The notes under the pieces are model-generated. The model was not told the DNA's origin. It worked only from the letters and a program-made list of their open reading frames with translations, and searched no databases. A program made the position numbers and the translations under genes. From Candidatus Margulisiibacteriota bacterium (GTDB lineage: Bacteria; Margulisbacteria; Termititenacia; Termititenacales; Termititenacaceae), in assembly GCA_031279615.1 (NCBI GenBank), contig JAITIE010000080.1, positions 1 through 6,223 of the forward strand: 6,223 nucleotides of DNA. The letters run 5' to 3'. Below, piece after piece: positions 1 to 6,223 of the stretch (within the stretch, counting starts at the first letter, position 1; each line of letters starts with the position of its first letter).

Positions 1-3000
1 GTTTTTCAACTCCTGCAAAAACTCTCTTTTCCGGCGGCGTTTTTCGTGCCAGCCGTCCCAGGCGTAATACACCACCGGCACAACGATCAGCGTCAGCACC
101 GTTGAAATCATTAGGCCAAAAAAGATCACCGAGGCCATCGGGCGGAACATCATTGCGCCCGGGTCGGCAAAATCAATGCGCAGTTTTTTGAAATTGACGC
201 CAATGCCGAAAAGCAGCGGCATCAGTCCCAGCGCGGTGGTGATCGAGGTCAGCAGCACCGGCCGCAGACGGATCTTGCAGGCTTCAATCAATGTCTGTTT
301 GCGCTGTTCGTCGGTGCTTCCGCCGGCATCCTGATTTTTTTGCAGCTGGACAAAATCCAGCAACAGAATTCCGTTATTGACGACAATGCCGGCCAGCGAG
401 ATCAGTCCGATAAAAGCCAGCATGCCAAAAGGCTGATTGGTCACCTTGAGACCAAAAACCATGCCGATCGTCGAGAGTGCGACGGTCAGCAGGATAATCA
501 TCGGCACGTAAAAACTATTGAACTGCGCGACCAGGACGATCAGCACCAGCAGTAAAGCCGTGCGTAAAGCCGCGCCCAGAAAGCTAAAACTTTGCATCAT
601 CTCTTCATTTTCGCCGGTGTAGCGCACGACATAACCGGTCGGCATCTGCAGCTGAGCGATTTCTTTTTGAATATTTTTCATGGCCACAAAAGGCAGCACA
701 CCGGATTCCGTGGCCGCGGTAATTTTAAGCACCCGGCTGTAATCTTCGCGCCGCACCGATTCCAGTCCGGCGGACATTTTGATCGTCGCCAGTTTAGTCA
801 GCGGCACATGCTCGCCGGTGTTCGACAACAAAGTCAGATTGCGCAAAGTCTGCGTGGAAAATTTTTCCGCATCGTCGAGCTTCACGACTATATCATACTC
901 GTCATCGCCCTCGCGGTATTTAGCGGCAACCGTGCCGTAAAAAGCGGTGCGCACTTCCAGAGCCACCTGCGCCGGTGAAAAACCGTACAGCGCGGCCTTG
1001 GTGCGGTCGATGAGCACCTGCACTTCCGGGCGGCCGGTGGACAGATTGGTCTGAATATTTACCACGCCAGGCGTGCGGTGCATGATCGTCCTAATTTCAT
1101 CGCCGAGCCGTTCCAGCACGCCAAAATCCTCGCCGGCCACAACTATTGAAATCGGGCTGCCGGCATTGGGGCCCATCTGTTCAGCGCTCACAACGATCTC
1201 CGCGCCGGGGAAACGAGTCGCCTGCGCGCGGATTTTATCCACAATTTTTAAAGGCGGCGCGGAAAGCCGACGGCGCTCTTTAAATGACACCGTGAGGCGC
1301 GCCGTTGTCGCGTCGTCACTGCCGCCGCTGAAGCCCGCGCCGGTATTGCCGACATTGGAAACAAAGCGGCTGATATCGCGCAGATTTTCCTCCTCCAGCA
1401 GGACAGCCTCGATCTTGCGCACCAGCGCGTCGGTGGTTTCCAAACGCGTGCCCGAAGGCATCTTGATGTCGATCATAAATTCCTCAGGGTCGGTCGAGGG
1501 AAAAAGCTCTTTGGGCATACCGGACAGTAAAAATATACTGACCAAAAAAGCCGCCGCGGCCAGGCCAAGAACCTTACGGTAATTATCGATTGCCCAGCGC
1601 AGCCAGCGTTCATAATATTTATTTTTGAAATTATCCAGCCAATTATCCACCCGCTGTGGTAAATTTGGATGCTCATGCTCGTCAGCTTTGGTATGGCTGT
1701 GCAAAAATACCTGGCTGATAACCGGATTAAAAACCACCGCCACAGCAAAAGAAGCCAGCAAGCCAACGGAAATAGTCACCGGCAAATAACGCAGCACCTG
1801 CCCGATCATGCCGGACCAAAAAGCCAGCGGCAGAAAAGCGAAGACCGTCGTCAATGTGGAAGTCAGCACCGGCACGAGCACTTCCGACGCGCCTTCTACC
1901 GTGGCCGTCCAGCGGTCTTTGCCTTCATTGAGCAGACGGTAAATGTTTTCGACTACGACCACCGCGTTGTCGACCAGCATGCCCAGCAGAATAGTTAAAC
2001 TGACCAGCACGATAAAATTGAGCGTGAAACCGAGCGTTTGAATAACCATAAGGGTGATCAGCATCGACAGCGGGATAACTGTCGCCACGATCGCCGCATT
2101 GCGAAAGCCCATAAAAAAATACAGCACACAGATCACCAGCAGCAGACTCAAAATCAAGGTGTTTTCCATATTATCCACCTGCGAGTCAATCTGTTTAGAC
2201 ATATCCATGATGTACTCGATCTGGGTGCCTTTGGGCAGCGAGGGCTGCGCCCGCTCGATTATTTTCTTAACATTATTGGCGACCTCGATAATATTGCCGC
2301 CGGAGCGTTTTTTGACCGTCAGCGTCACACTGTCTTTTTGGTCAGTGCGAGACAGCGAAGTTTGTTTTTTATTGGTGTCACGCACATCGGCCACATCTTT
2401 GAGTAAAATCGTCTCGCCGTGAAAAACGCCCAGGACCGTGTTGCGGATATCTTCAACCGAAGTAAACTCATTGGGTATGCGCAGTAAATAGGAGCGCGCG
2501 CCGATATCCAGCGCACCGCCCGGAATATTGACGTTGGCCGCTTTGACCGCCGCAGAAAACTGATCGTAAGAAAAGTTATAAGCCTTTAAGCGCGCTGGAT
2601 TGACCACCACCTGTATTTCCCGCGTATAACCGCCGATGACCGTAACACCGGACACGCCATTGACGCTCTCAAACTCTGACTGAAAATCATCGGCGATTTT
2701 TTTCAATCTATTGAGGCCGTAATCGCCAAACAAAGAAATCGTCAGGATTGGAAAATTATCAAAACTAACCTCCTGCACCTGCGGCTCTTCAACGTCGGTG
2801 GGCAGTTCCTGGCGCGTCATAGCAACTTTGTCGCGCACTTTCTGCAGGGCGTCATCCACATTGACCTCAGGTACAAATTCAATAAAAAGCATGGAATACG
2901 ATTCGGCGGAAGTAGAATTTAAATGCTTGATGCCGCTGATGCTTTTGATCTGATTTTCCAGCGGGCGCGACACCAGATTTTCCATGTCCTCCGGCGCGAC

Positions 3001-3162
3001 GCCCGGGTAAAGCGTGTATACCATAATATAGGGCAGTTCCACCTGTGGAAACGCTTCACGCGGCATGCTGGTATAGGCGCCCCAGCCGGACAGCACGATG
3101 CCGATAAAAGCCAGCATAACCAAGCTCTTGTAACGCAGAAAAAACTCAACAAATTTTTTCAT
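1..3162 (-). CDS. RND-family (AcrB-like, HAE-1 type) efflux transporter, inner-membrane subunit; 3' end cut by window edge
   Basis: This is the proton-driven inner-membrane pump of a tripartite efflux system. My translation is open from the ATG at 3162 to base 1 (1054 codons, no stop). AcrB-type pumps are about 1030-1050 residues, so only a short tail should be missing; the visible end is a charged tail (WHEKRRRKREFLQELKN) after TM12. The layout is typical: TM1 at about 9-29, a first periplasmic porter loop opening PREAFPQVELP and YPGVAPEDMENLVSRPLE, TM2 335-353, TM3 356-377, TM4 382-405 with GMLVDNAVVVVEN, TM5-6 to about 487, TM7 530-548, a second periplasmic loop, TM8 866-884, TM9 887-907, TM10 912-938 with GIVVNNGILLLDF, then TM11 and TM12. 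Proton-relay positions by motif alignment to AcrB: D407 is kept as D398, D408 is N399, K940 is N929, R971 is R965 and T978 is T972. A His/acid linker lies at 488-498. The start has an AAGGG site 7 bases upstream, and the gene lies 26 bases after the adaptor. The family call is very secure; drug, lipid or other substrate is unknown. No frameshift was seen. Confidence 0.96.
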   Translation of the reverse strand, partial: MKKFVEFFLRYKSLVMLAFIGIVLSGWGAYTSMPREAFPQVELPYIMVYTLYPGVAPEDMENLVSRPLENQIKSISGIKHLNSTSAESYSMLFIEFVPEVNVDDALQKVRDKVAMTRQELPTDVEEPQVQEVSFDNFPILTISLFGDYGLNRLKKIADDFQSEFESVNGVSGVTVIGGYTREIQVVVNPARLKAYNFSYDQFSAAVKAANVNIPGGALDIGARSYLLRIPNEFTSVEDIRNTVLGVFHGETILLKDVADVRDTNKKQTSLSRTDQKDSVTLTVKKRSGGNIIEVANNVKKIIERAQPSLPKGTQIEYIMDMSKQIDSQVDNMENTLILSLLLVICVLYFFMGFRNAAIVATVIPLSMLITLMVIQTLGFTLNFIVLVSLTILLGMLVDNAVVVVENIYRLLNEGKDRWTATVEGASEVLVPVLTSTLTTVFAFLPLAFWSGMIGQVLRYLPVTISVGLLASFAVAVVFNPVISQVFLHSHTKADEHEHPNLPQRVDNWLDNFKNKYYERWLRWAIDNYRKVLGLAAAAFLVSIFLLSGMPKELFPSTDPEEFMIDIKMPSGTRLETTDALVRKIEAVLLEEENLRDISRFVSNVGNTGAGFSGGSDDATTARLTVSFKERRRLSAPPLKIVDKIRAQATRFPGAEIVVSAEQMGPNAGSPISIVVAGEDFGVLERLGDEIRTIMHRTPGVVNIQTNLSTGRPEVQVLIDRTKAALYGFSPAQVALEVRTAFYGTVAAKYREGDDEYDIVVKLDDAEKFSTQTLRNLTLLSNTGEHVPLTKLATIKMSAGLESVRREDYSRVLKITAATESGVLPFVAMKNIQKEIAQLQMPTGYVVRYTGENEEMMQSFSFLGAALRTALLLVLIVLVAQFNSFYVPMIILLTVALSTIGMVFGLKVTNQPFGMLAFIGLISLAGIVVNNGILLLDFVQLQKNQDAGGSTDEQRKQTLIEACKIRLRPVLLTSITTALGLMPLLFGIGVNFKKLRIDFADPGAMMFRPMASVIFFGLMISTVLTLIVVPVVYYAWDGWHEKRRRKREFLQELKN

Positions 3163-3169
3163 ATTAATA

Positions 3170-3174
3170 CCCTT
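3170..3174 (-). promoter_or_regulatory. Ribosome binding site of the RND pump gene
   Basis: AAGGG on the minus strand, 7 bases before the ATG at 3162, inside the A/T-rich 26-base gap after the adaptor stop. The spacing matches the other ribosome sites in this block and supports the chosen start. No hairpin or terminator is visible in the gap, so the pump should be read from the same transcript as the adaptor. Confidence 0.75.
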
Positions 3175-3188
3175 ATAACTTTATTTTT

Positions 3189-4211
3189 TTAATCCTCCGG
3201 CACAACTTCCACTTCCTCGCCATCCACAATAAATTCCTGGCCTTTAGCGACGATCCGGCTGCCAAAAGCCAGCGGCGACTGCACATAGGCCTTGTCTGCA
3301 AATTCAAAATTAACCGTCACCGGCGTGAAGCGCGCAATATTGCCGCTGACCAGCTCATACAGTCCTTTGCTTTCACCGCGCAACACCAGCGTGTCCAGCG
3401 GCACAACTTTAGCCTTAGCGTAATATTCCAGCGTTAATTTGGCGCGGCCAAACATGCCGGGTCTGATAAATCCGGCGGAATTGTCAATCTCGATACGCAC
3501 CGGATAAGCGCCGGTTTTGTCATCCGCCAGCGAACCCGCGCCGATTACTTTGCCGGTGTAAGCGCGGTCCAGATCATCAATGTGCACCGCCGCGCTCTGG
3601 CCGATGCGCACTTTGGCAATATCATGATCCACCACGCCAATCCGTAAAATAACCTTGCTGTAATCCGCGACCACCATGACGGCCGAGCCGTTGGCAGCGT
3701 TGTCGCCCACATCGTAATGGATAAAAGACACCACTCCGTCGCGCGGCGCGGTCAAAGTGCAGTCCTCGAGATTTTTTTTGGCGACATTGTAGGCGGTTTC
3801 GGCTTGTTTGAACTGTAACTCCGCCGTTTCAAAAGCCTGCTGTGAAATCACTTCCGCCTGGTACAGGGCTTTTTGCCGGTCAAAAGAAGTTTTGGCCAAA
3901 TCATAAGCGGCCTTAGCCTGATTGTACTGGGCGGTGTTTATTTCGGATTCCATTCTGGCCAGAGCCTGGCCTTTTTTCACAGTCTGGCCCAGCTCGACAA
4001 AGATCGCCTCCACAATGCCGCCGGTGTTGGTGTTCACGTTCATTTTATACAGCGGCGTCAGCAATCCCGGATATTCCTGCGTGTTAACCGCCGGAGTGGG
4101 AGCCAGCGTCAGGACTGCGACTTTGGTCAATCTCGGCGGCGGCGCGGCCTTTTTGCCGCCACAGCCGGTCAAAACCAGCGCCGCGCTTATTAAAATTAAA
4201 AGTTTTCTCAT
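3189..4211 (-). CDS. RND efflux periplasmic adaptor (membrane-fusion protein, AcrA/HlyD-type lipoprotein)
   Basis: This periplasmic subunit links the RND pump to the outer-membrane channel. The 340-residue protein starts with a lipoprotein signal: MRK, a hydrophobic core and a lipobox LTGC with the acylated cysteine at C17; residue +2 is Gly, not Asp. A Pro/Lys-rich linker follows (18-30). The first half of a lipoyl-like domain is at about 56-88 (NTGGIVEAIFVELGQTVKKGQAL). An alpha-helical coiled-coil hairpin spans about 90-150, and the second lipoyl half is at about 151-182 (LTAPRDGVVSFIHYDVGD). A beta-barrel follows (about 185-262, with the family-typical FIRPGMFGRAKL), then a membrane-proximal domain to the end. 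The hairpin tip carries R112-x3-L116-x6-S123, the R/L/S signature described for AcrA/MacA-type adaptors that contact TolC-family channels. The length is a little short of AcrA (about 397) because the hairpin is modest. The gene starts 14 bases after the outer-membrane factor with a strong AGGAG site and ends 26 bases before the pump. Substrate is not predictable. Confidence 0.96.
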   Translation of the reverse strand: MRKLLILISAALVLTGCGGKKAAPPPRLTKVAVLTLAPTPAVNTQEYPGLLTPLYKMNVNTNTGGIVEAIFVELGQTVKKGQALARMESEINTAQYNQAKAAYDLAKTSFDRQKALYQAEVISQQAFETAELQFKQAETAYNVAKKNLEDCTLTAPRDGVVSFIHYDVGDNAANGSAVMVVADYSKVILRIGVVDHDIAKVRIGQSAAVHIDDLDRAYTGKVIGAGSLADDKTGAYPVRIEIDNSAGFIRPGMFGRAKLTLEYYAKAKVVPLDTLVLRGESKGLYELVSGNIARFTPVTVNFEFADKAYVQSPLAFGSRIVAKGQEFIVDGEEVEVVPED

Positions 4212-4218
4212 AATTTTA

Positions 4219-4223
4219 CTCCT
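4219..4223 (-). promoter_or_regulatory. Ribosome binding site of the adaptor gene
   Basis: AGGAG on the minus strand (extended to AAAAAGGAG), 7 bases before the ATG at 4211. The extended A-run touches the TAA stop of the preceding outer-membrane factor gene (4226-4228). Ribosomes finishing that gene therefore stop right at this site, which favours coupled translation. It is the clearest Shine-Dalgarno match in the window and fixes the adaptor start. Confidence 0.85.
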
Positions 4224-4225
4224 TT

Positions 4226-5584
4226 TTACAATATTTCTTGTCCGGCCGCGTAATTCAATTTGGCGCGGGCATATTCATAATCGTACAATGCGCGAATCAA
4301 ATTATTCCCGGCGCTTTGCTGTTTAACAATCGCGTCATTGAGCTGCAGCGCCGTGCCGTTGCCGGACTCAAAATCAATTTTGGCAATGGCCAGAGCTTCC
4401 ACAGCCAGAGCATCCTGCGCGCGCGCGGTCAAAATATTCTGCGCCTGGGCTTTCACCTCGTCGAGCGCATTCTGAATCTCCATCAACAAACGGCTGCGCG
4501 CTAATTTCAACTGCTCCTTTTGGCGGTCACTGCTATTAGCTTTTTCGTGAATCTTAAACCAATTCGCGCCGCCGGCAAAAAAATTCCACTGCACGCTGAT
4601 CGTTTTGGTTTCCGTCTCGCCAGCCGGGGTCATCGGAGACTCGGGCTCGTAAGATGTTTTTTTCTTACTGTAGGAATAATAAACCGCGGGCAAAGAGCTG
4701 CCCCAGGCGTTGAAATGATCGACTTGATTGAGCCACACGGCTTCCTGCGCGGCCAGATAAGACGGACGCAGACGATAAGCGTCCTCGGTCAAGGCGGCGG
4801 CGTCAAAATTTTTCGTCAAAATATCCGCCGCAACCTCCACATTGTAAGTAATCAATTGCACAGCTTCGCTGACCGGCAAACCGATAGTTGTATTAAAATT
4901 GTAGCGCGCCGCCGCCGCCGCTTTTTCGGCATTGGTCAGATTTTTCTGCGCTTCGTAGGCTTGAATGCGCACGTCCAGCATTTCTTTGCGGGAAATCACG
5001 CCGCTCTCAAACATCAGCTCGGCGTTGCGCGCGTATGCGCCGGTCAGCGCGGCCAGATCAGCGGCCAGACTCCGCATGGCATTTGCCGCCTGCAGATCAA
5101 AAAAGGCCTGGCGCACCGAGAGCACAAACTGCTCACTGGCGTCAGCGTACACATAATCGGCCAGCTTGCCGGACGACCATGACGCGCCAATCGTGGCAAG
5201 ACCGCTAAAACTAAACAACAACTGCTGGCCGGTAAAATCTTCCGACTTGGTTTTGGTTTCATTTTTGCTCTCGCCCAGCAGAGCCTGCATCGCCGGGTCT
5301 AAATCCGCCTGGGGAGTTTTGGCCGTAGTGTCGGAACGGCTCAAACTCAGCTGCGGCAGCACCGCGGCATAGCCCTGCCGCGCCTGCGCTTTGCTAACCT
5401 CGCGGTCTTTATAAACAATTTTGTGCTGTGGACTGTGCTCCAGCGCGTAAGCAATGCTCTGCTCCAGCGTAAAAGTCTGCGCGCCAGCCGCGGCCCCCAA
5501 AAGCATTGCACATAAAAAGTATTTCCCCCGCATAAAAGAGCAGTCATTCAATACCTTAGGCCATTTAAAGTCAAGGAAAATCAT
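4226..5584 (-). CDS. TolC-family outer-membrane efflux channel protein (OEP family)
   Basis: This is the outer-membrane exit duct of the tripartite pump, expected to work as a trimer with a beta-barrel in the outer membrane and a long helical tunnel in the periplasm. From the ATG at 5584 it has 452 residues. A signal peptide is visible from an internal Met18 (MRGKYFLCAMLLGAAAGA, probable cleavage before Q36). After it come two OEP repeats, about 37-250 and 260-450. The repeats are recognisable by paired segments: FESGVISRKEMLDVRIQ (192-208) in the first and FESGNGTALQLNDAIVKQ (405-421) in the second, each followed by an Ala-rich amphipathic helix and an NF/LNY segment. Two strand-rich stretches (about 116-150 and 297-340) fit the barrel strands. 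The total length is near that of TolC-type proteins (about 430-490). Two starts are possible: 5584 has a good ribosome site and overlaps the tetR-type stop as ATGA, while 5533 (Met18) gives a normal signal peptide but has no ribosome site. The next gene begins 14 bases later. Confidence 0.94.
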   Translation of the reverse strand: MIFLDFKWPKVLNDCSFMRGKYFLCAMLLGAAAGAQTFTLEQSIAYALEHSPQHKIVYKDREVSKAQARQGYAAVLPQLSLSRSDTTAKTPQADLDPAMQALLGESKNETKTKSEDFTGQQLLFSFSGLATIGASWSSGKLADYVYADASEQFVLSVRQAFFDLQAANAMRSLAADLAALTGAYARNAELMFESGVISRKEMLDVRIQAYEAQKNLTNAEKAAAAARYNFNTTIGLPVSEAVQLITYNVEVAADILTKNFDAAALTEDAYRLRPSYLAAQEAVWLNQVDHFNAWGSSLPAVYYSYSKKKTSYEPESPMTPAGETETKTISVQWNFFAGGANWFKIHEKANSSDRQKEQLKLARSRLLMEIQNALDEVKAQAQNILTARAQDALAVEALAIAKIDFESGNGTALQLNDAIVKQQSAGNNLIRALYDYEYARAKLNYAAGQEIL

Positions 5585-6222
5585 TGCGCATCCACCACCT
5601 TGATGTACAGCGGAATAAACAACTCAAACAAATCCGCGCCGCGCCGCAGATCCGGACGCAGGTCTAAAACATTTTCCAGGCAAGAGCGCAGAATTTCTTC
5701 CAGACCAAATTCAAGTTTGGACGAAAGCCAGAGGGACATAATGCCAAAAAAGATAATGCCGAGAGTCATAACCAGCGCTTTGGGGTCGGCTTGATTGCGC
5801 ACTTCGCCAGCTTCCTGCGCCTTGCGGATAATCGTAATCTTCATCTCAAAATCATCCTGCCAATTTTTGAAACGAAAAATATTGCGGACGGAATTAACGC
5901 TTTTCAACTCCCGAAAAAAATCCACGCCGACATCGTGAATAAAATCTATGGCTTGTTTTTGCACCAGCCAAAACTGCTCAAAATAATTCTTGCCGGACAA
6001 AAGAATATCGGCCAGGCGGTGAGAGGAAACATTTCCATACTCGCCGATGCAGGCCAGGAGCAAATCTTCCTTGGACTTGAAGTAATAATAGTAAGTGTTT
6101 TTAGAAATGCCGACCGCTTCGCAGATTCGGTCAACGGTTGTTTGTCCATAGCCGTCGCGTTTAAAAATTTCACCCGCTTTGCTAATCAGCTTCTGCTTCG
6201 TGTCGTTGTTATTTATAGGTTG
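5581..6222 (-). CDS. TetR/AcrR-family transcriptional regulator; first few codons beyond the window edge
   Basis: This is a probable ligand-responsive repressor of the efflux operon it heads. The frame is open from the TGA stop at 5581-5583 to the right edge and gives 213 visible residues. No in-frame ATG, GTG or TTG precedes the DNA-binding domain, so the true start lies past 6223, probably only a few codons away. An ATG at 6063 is in frame but falls after the DNA-binding domain and is not the start. The N-terminal TetR helix-turn-helix is complete: KLISKAGEIFKRDGYGQTTV (visible residues 10-29), then DRICEAVGISKNTYYYYFKSKEDLL (30-54), where G37-I38-S39-K40 through F47-K48 is the turn and recognition-helix region ending in the family's YYYFKSKEDL signature. 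The rest (about 55-213) is a helical ligand-binding and dimerisation domain of the usual size with no clear subfamily mark. The stop overlaps the next start (ATGA). Location and direction imply autoregulation and control of the pump, but the operator is not visible. Confidence 0.93.
   Translation of the reverse strand, partial: QPINNNDTKQKLISKAGEIFKRDGYGQTTVDRICEAVGISKNTYYYYFKSKEDLLLACIGEYGNVSSHRLADILLSGKNYFEQFWLVQKQAIDFIHDVGVDFFRELKSVNSVRNIFRFKNWQDDFEMKITIIRKAQEAGEVRNQADPKALVMTLGIIFFGIMSLWLSSKLEFGLEEILRSCLENVLDLRPDLRRGADLFELFIPLYIKVVDAQ
5592..5601 (-). promoter_or_regulatory. Ribosome binding site for the upstream start of the outer-membrane factor gene
   Basis: The purine-rich AAGGTGGTGG on the minus strand ends 7 bases before the ATG at 5584, the same spacing as for the adaptor and pump genes. 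It lies inside the last codons of the regulator. It favours the 5584 start; no comparable site precedes the alternative ATG at 5533, where the upstream bases are CTGCTCTTTT. Confidence 0.55.
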
Positions 6223-6223
6223 T

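Noticed and set aside
1073..1582. A 169-codon plus-strand open frame within the pump gene
   Set aside because: It has Ser/Arg-rich low-complexity composition and lies opposite continuous RND coding sequence. It is a shadow of the real gene, as are the other plus-strand frames near 340-978, 1669-2422, 2923-3192 and 3873-4326.
1..3162. A metal-efflux (CusA/CzcA-type) identity for the pump
   Set aside because: The N-terminal PREAFPQVELP and TM4/TM10 motifs fit the multidrug HAE-1 type. I did not recognise heavy-metal pump signatures, and the His linker alone is insufficient.
3163..3188. A possible terminator or promoter in the A/T-rich gap between adaptor and pump
   Set aside because: There is no stem followed by a T-run on the coding strand, and 26 bases leave little room for a promoter beside the ribosome site.
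4906..4921. A short GCC/CGC trinucleotide run
   Set aside because: It encodes an Ala stretch (residues 222-226) in a helix of the outer-membrane factor. Ala-rich helices are normal in this family, and the run is too short to call a repeat locus.
4520..5182. A 220-codon plus-strand open frame antisense to the outer-membrane factor gene
   Set aside because: It lies wholly opposite a clearly recognisable OEP gene. Its translation is rich in Arg, His, Gly and Gln with no domain I recognise, as expected of a shadow frame in moderately GC-rich coding DNA.
5946..6173. A 75-codon minus-strand frame overlapping the regulator start region
   Set aside because: It is a different frame from the TetR helix-turn-helix, which reads without break through this region. 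The Ser/Ala-rich product has no recognisable features.

Overview
The window holds one compact gene block, read entirely from the minus strand. It encodes a tripartite RND efflux pump together with its probable TetR-type repressor. Reading right to left (the direction of transcription), the order is a TetR-family regulator (its first few codons lie off the right edge), a TolC-like outer-membrane factor, a lipoprotein membrane-fusion (adaptor) protein, and an inner-membrane RND transporter whose last codons run off the left edge. Nearly every base is coding: the junctions are a 4-base ATGA overlap, a 14-base gap and a 26-base gap, and neither gap shows a terminator. I read this as a single operon.

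The parts form a continuous path across a two-membrane envelope. The RND protein takes up substrate in the inner membrane or periplasm using the proton gradient, the lipid-anchored adaptor bridges, and the TolC-like channel exits through the outer membrane. The regulator is co-directional and is the first gene visible. This suggests autoregulation from a promoter and operator beyond position 6223, where nothing can be read. The substrate cannot be read from sequence.

The organism must be a diderm (Gram-negative-type) bacterium, because the window has a TolC-family channel and a lipoprotein adaptor with an LTGC lipobox. Base composition looks close to balanced, with A/T-rich gene junctions and AGGAG/AAGGG-type ribosome sites about 7 bases before each start. 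I cannot assign a phylum. The pump has V-D-N in TM4 and V-N-N in TM10, not the D-D/K arrangement of E. coli AcrB, which points away from the classical enterobacterial AcrB/MexB branch.

I see no mobile element, CRISPR array, RNA gene or unknown system here. The points worth a second look are the altered proton-relay residues, a His/acid-rich cytoplasmic linker and an elongated TM11-TM12 loop in the pump, the disputed start of the outer-membrane factor, and the regulator-first coupled operon.
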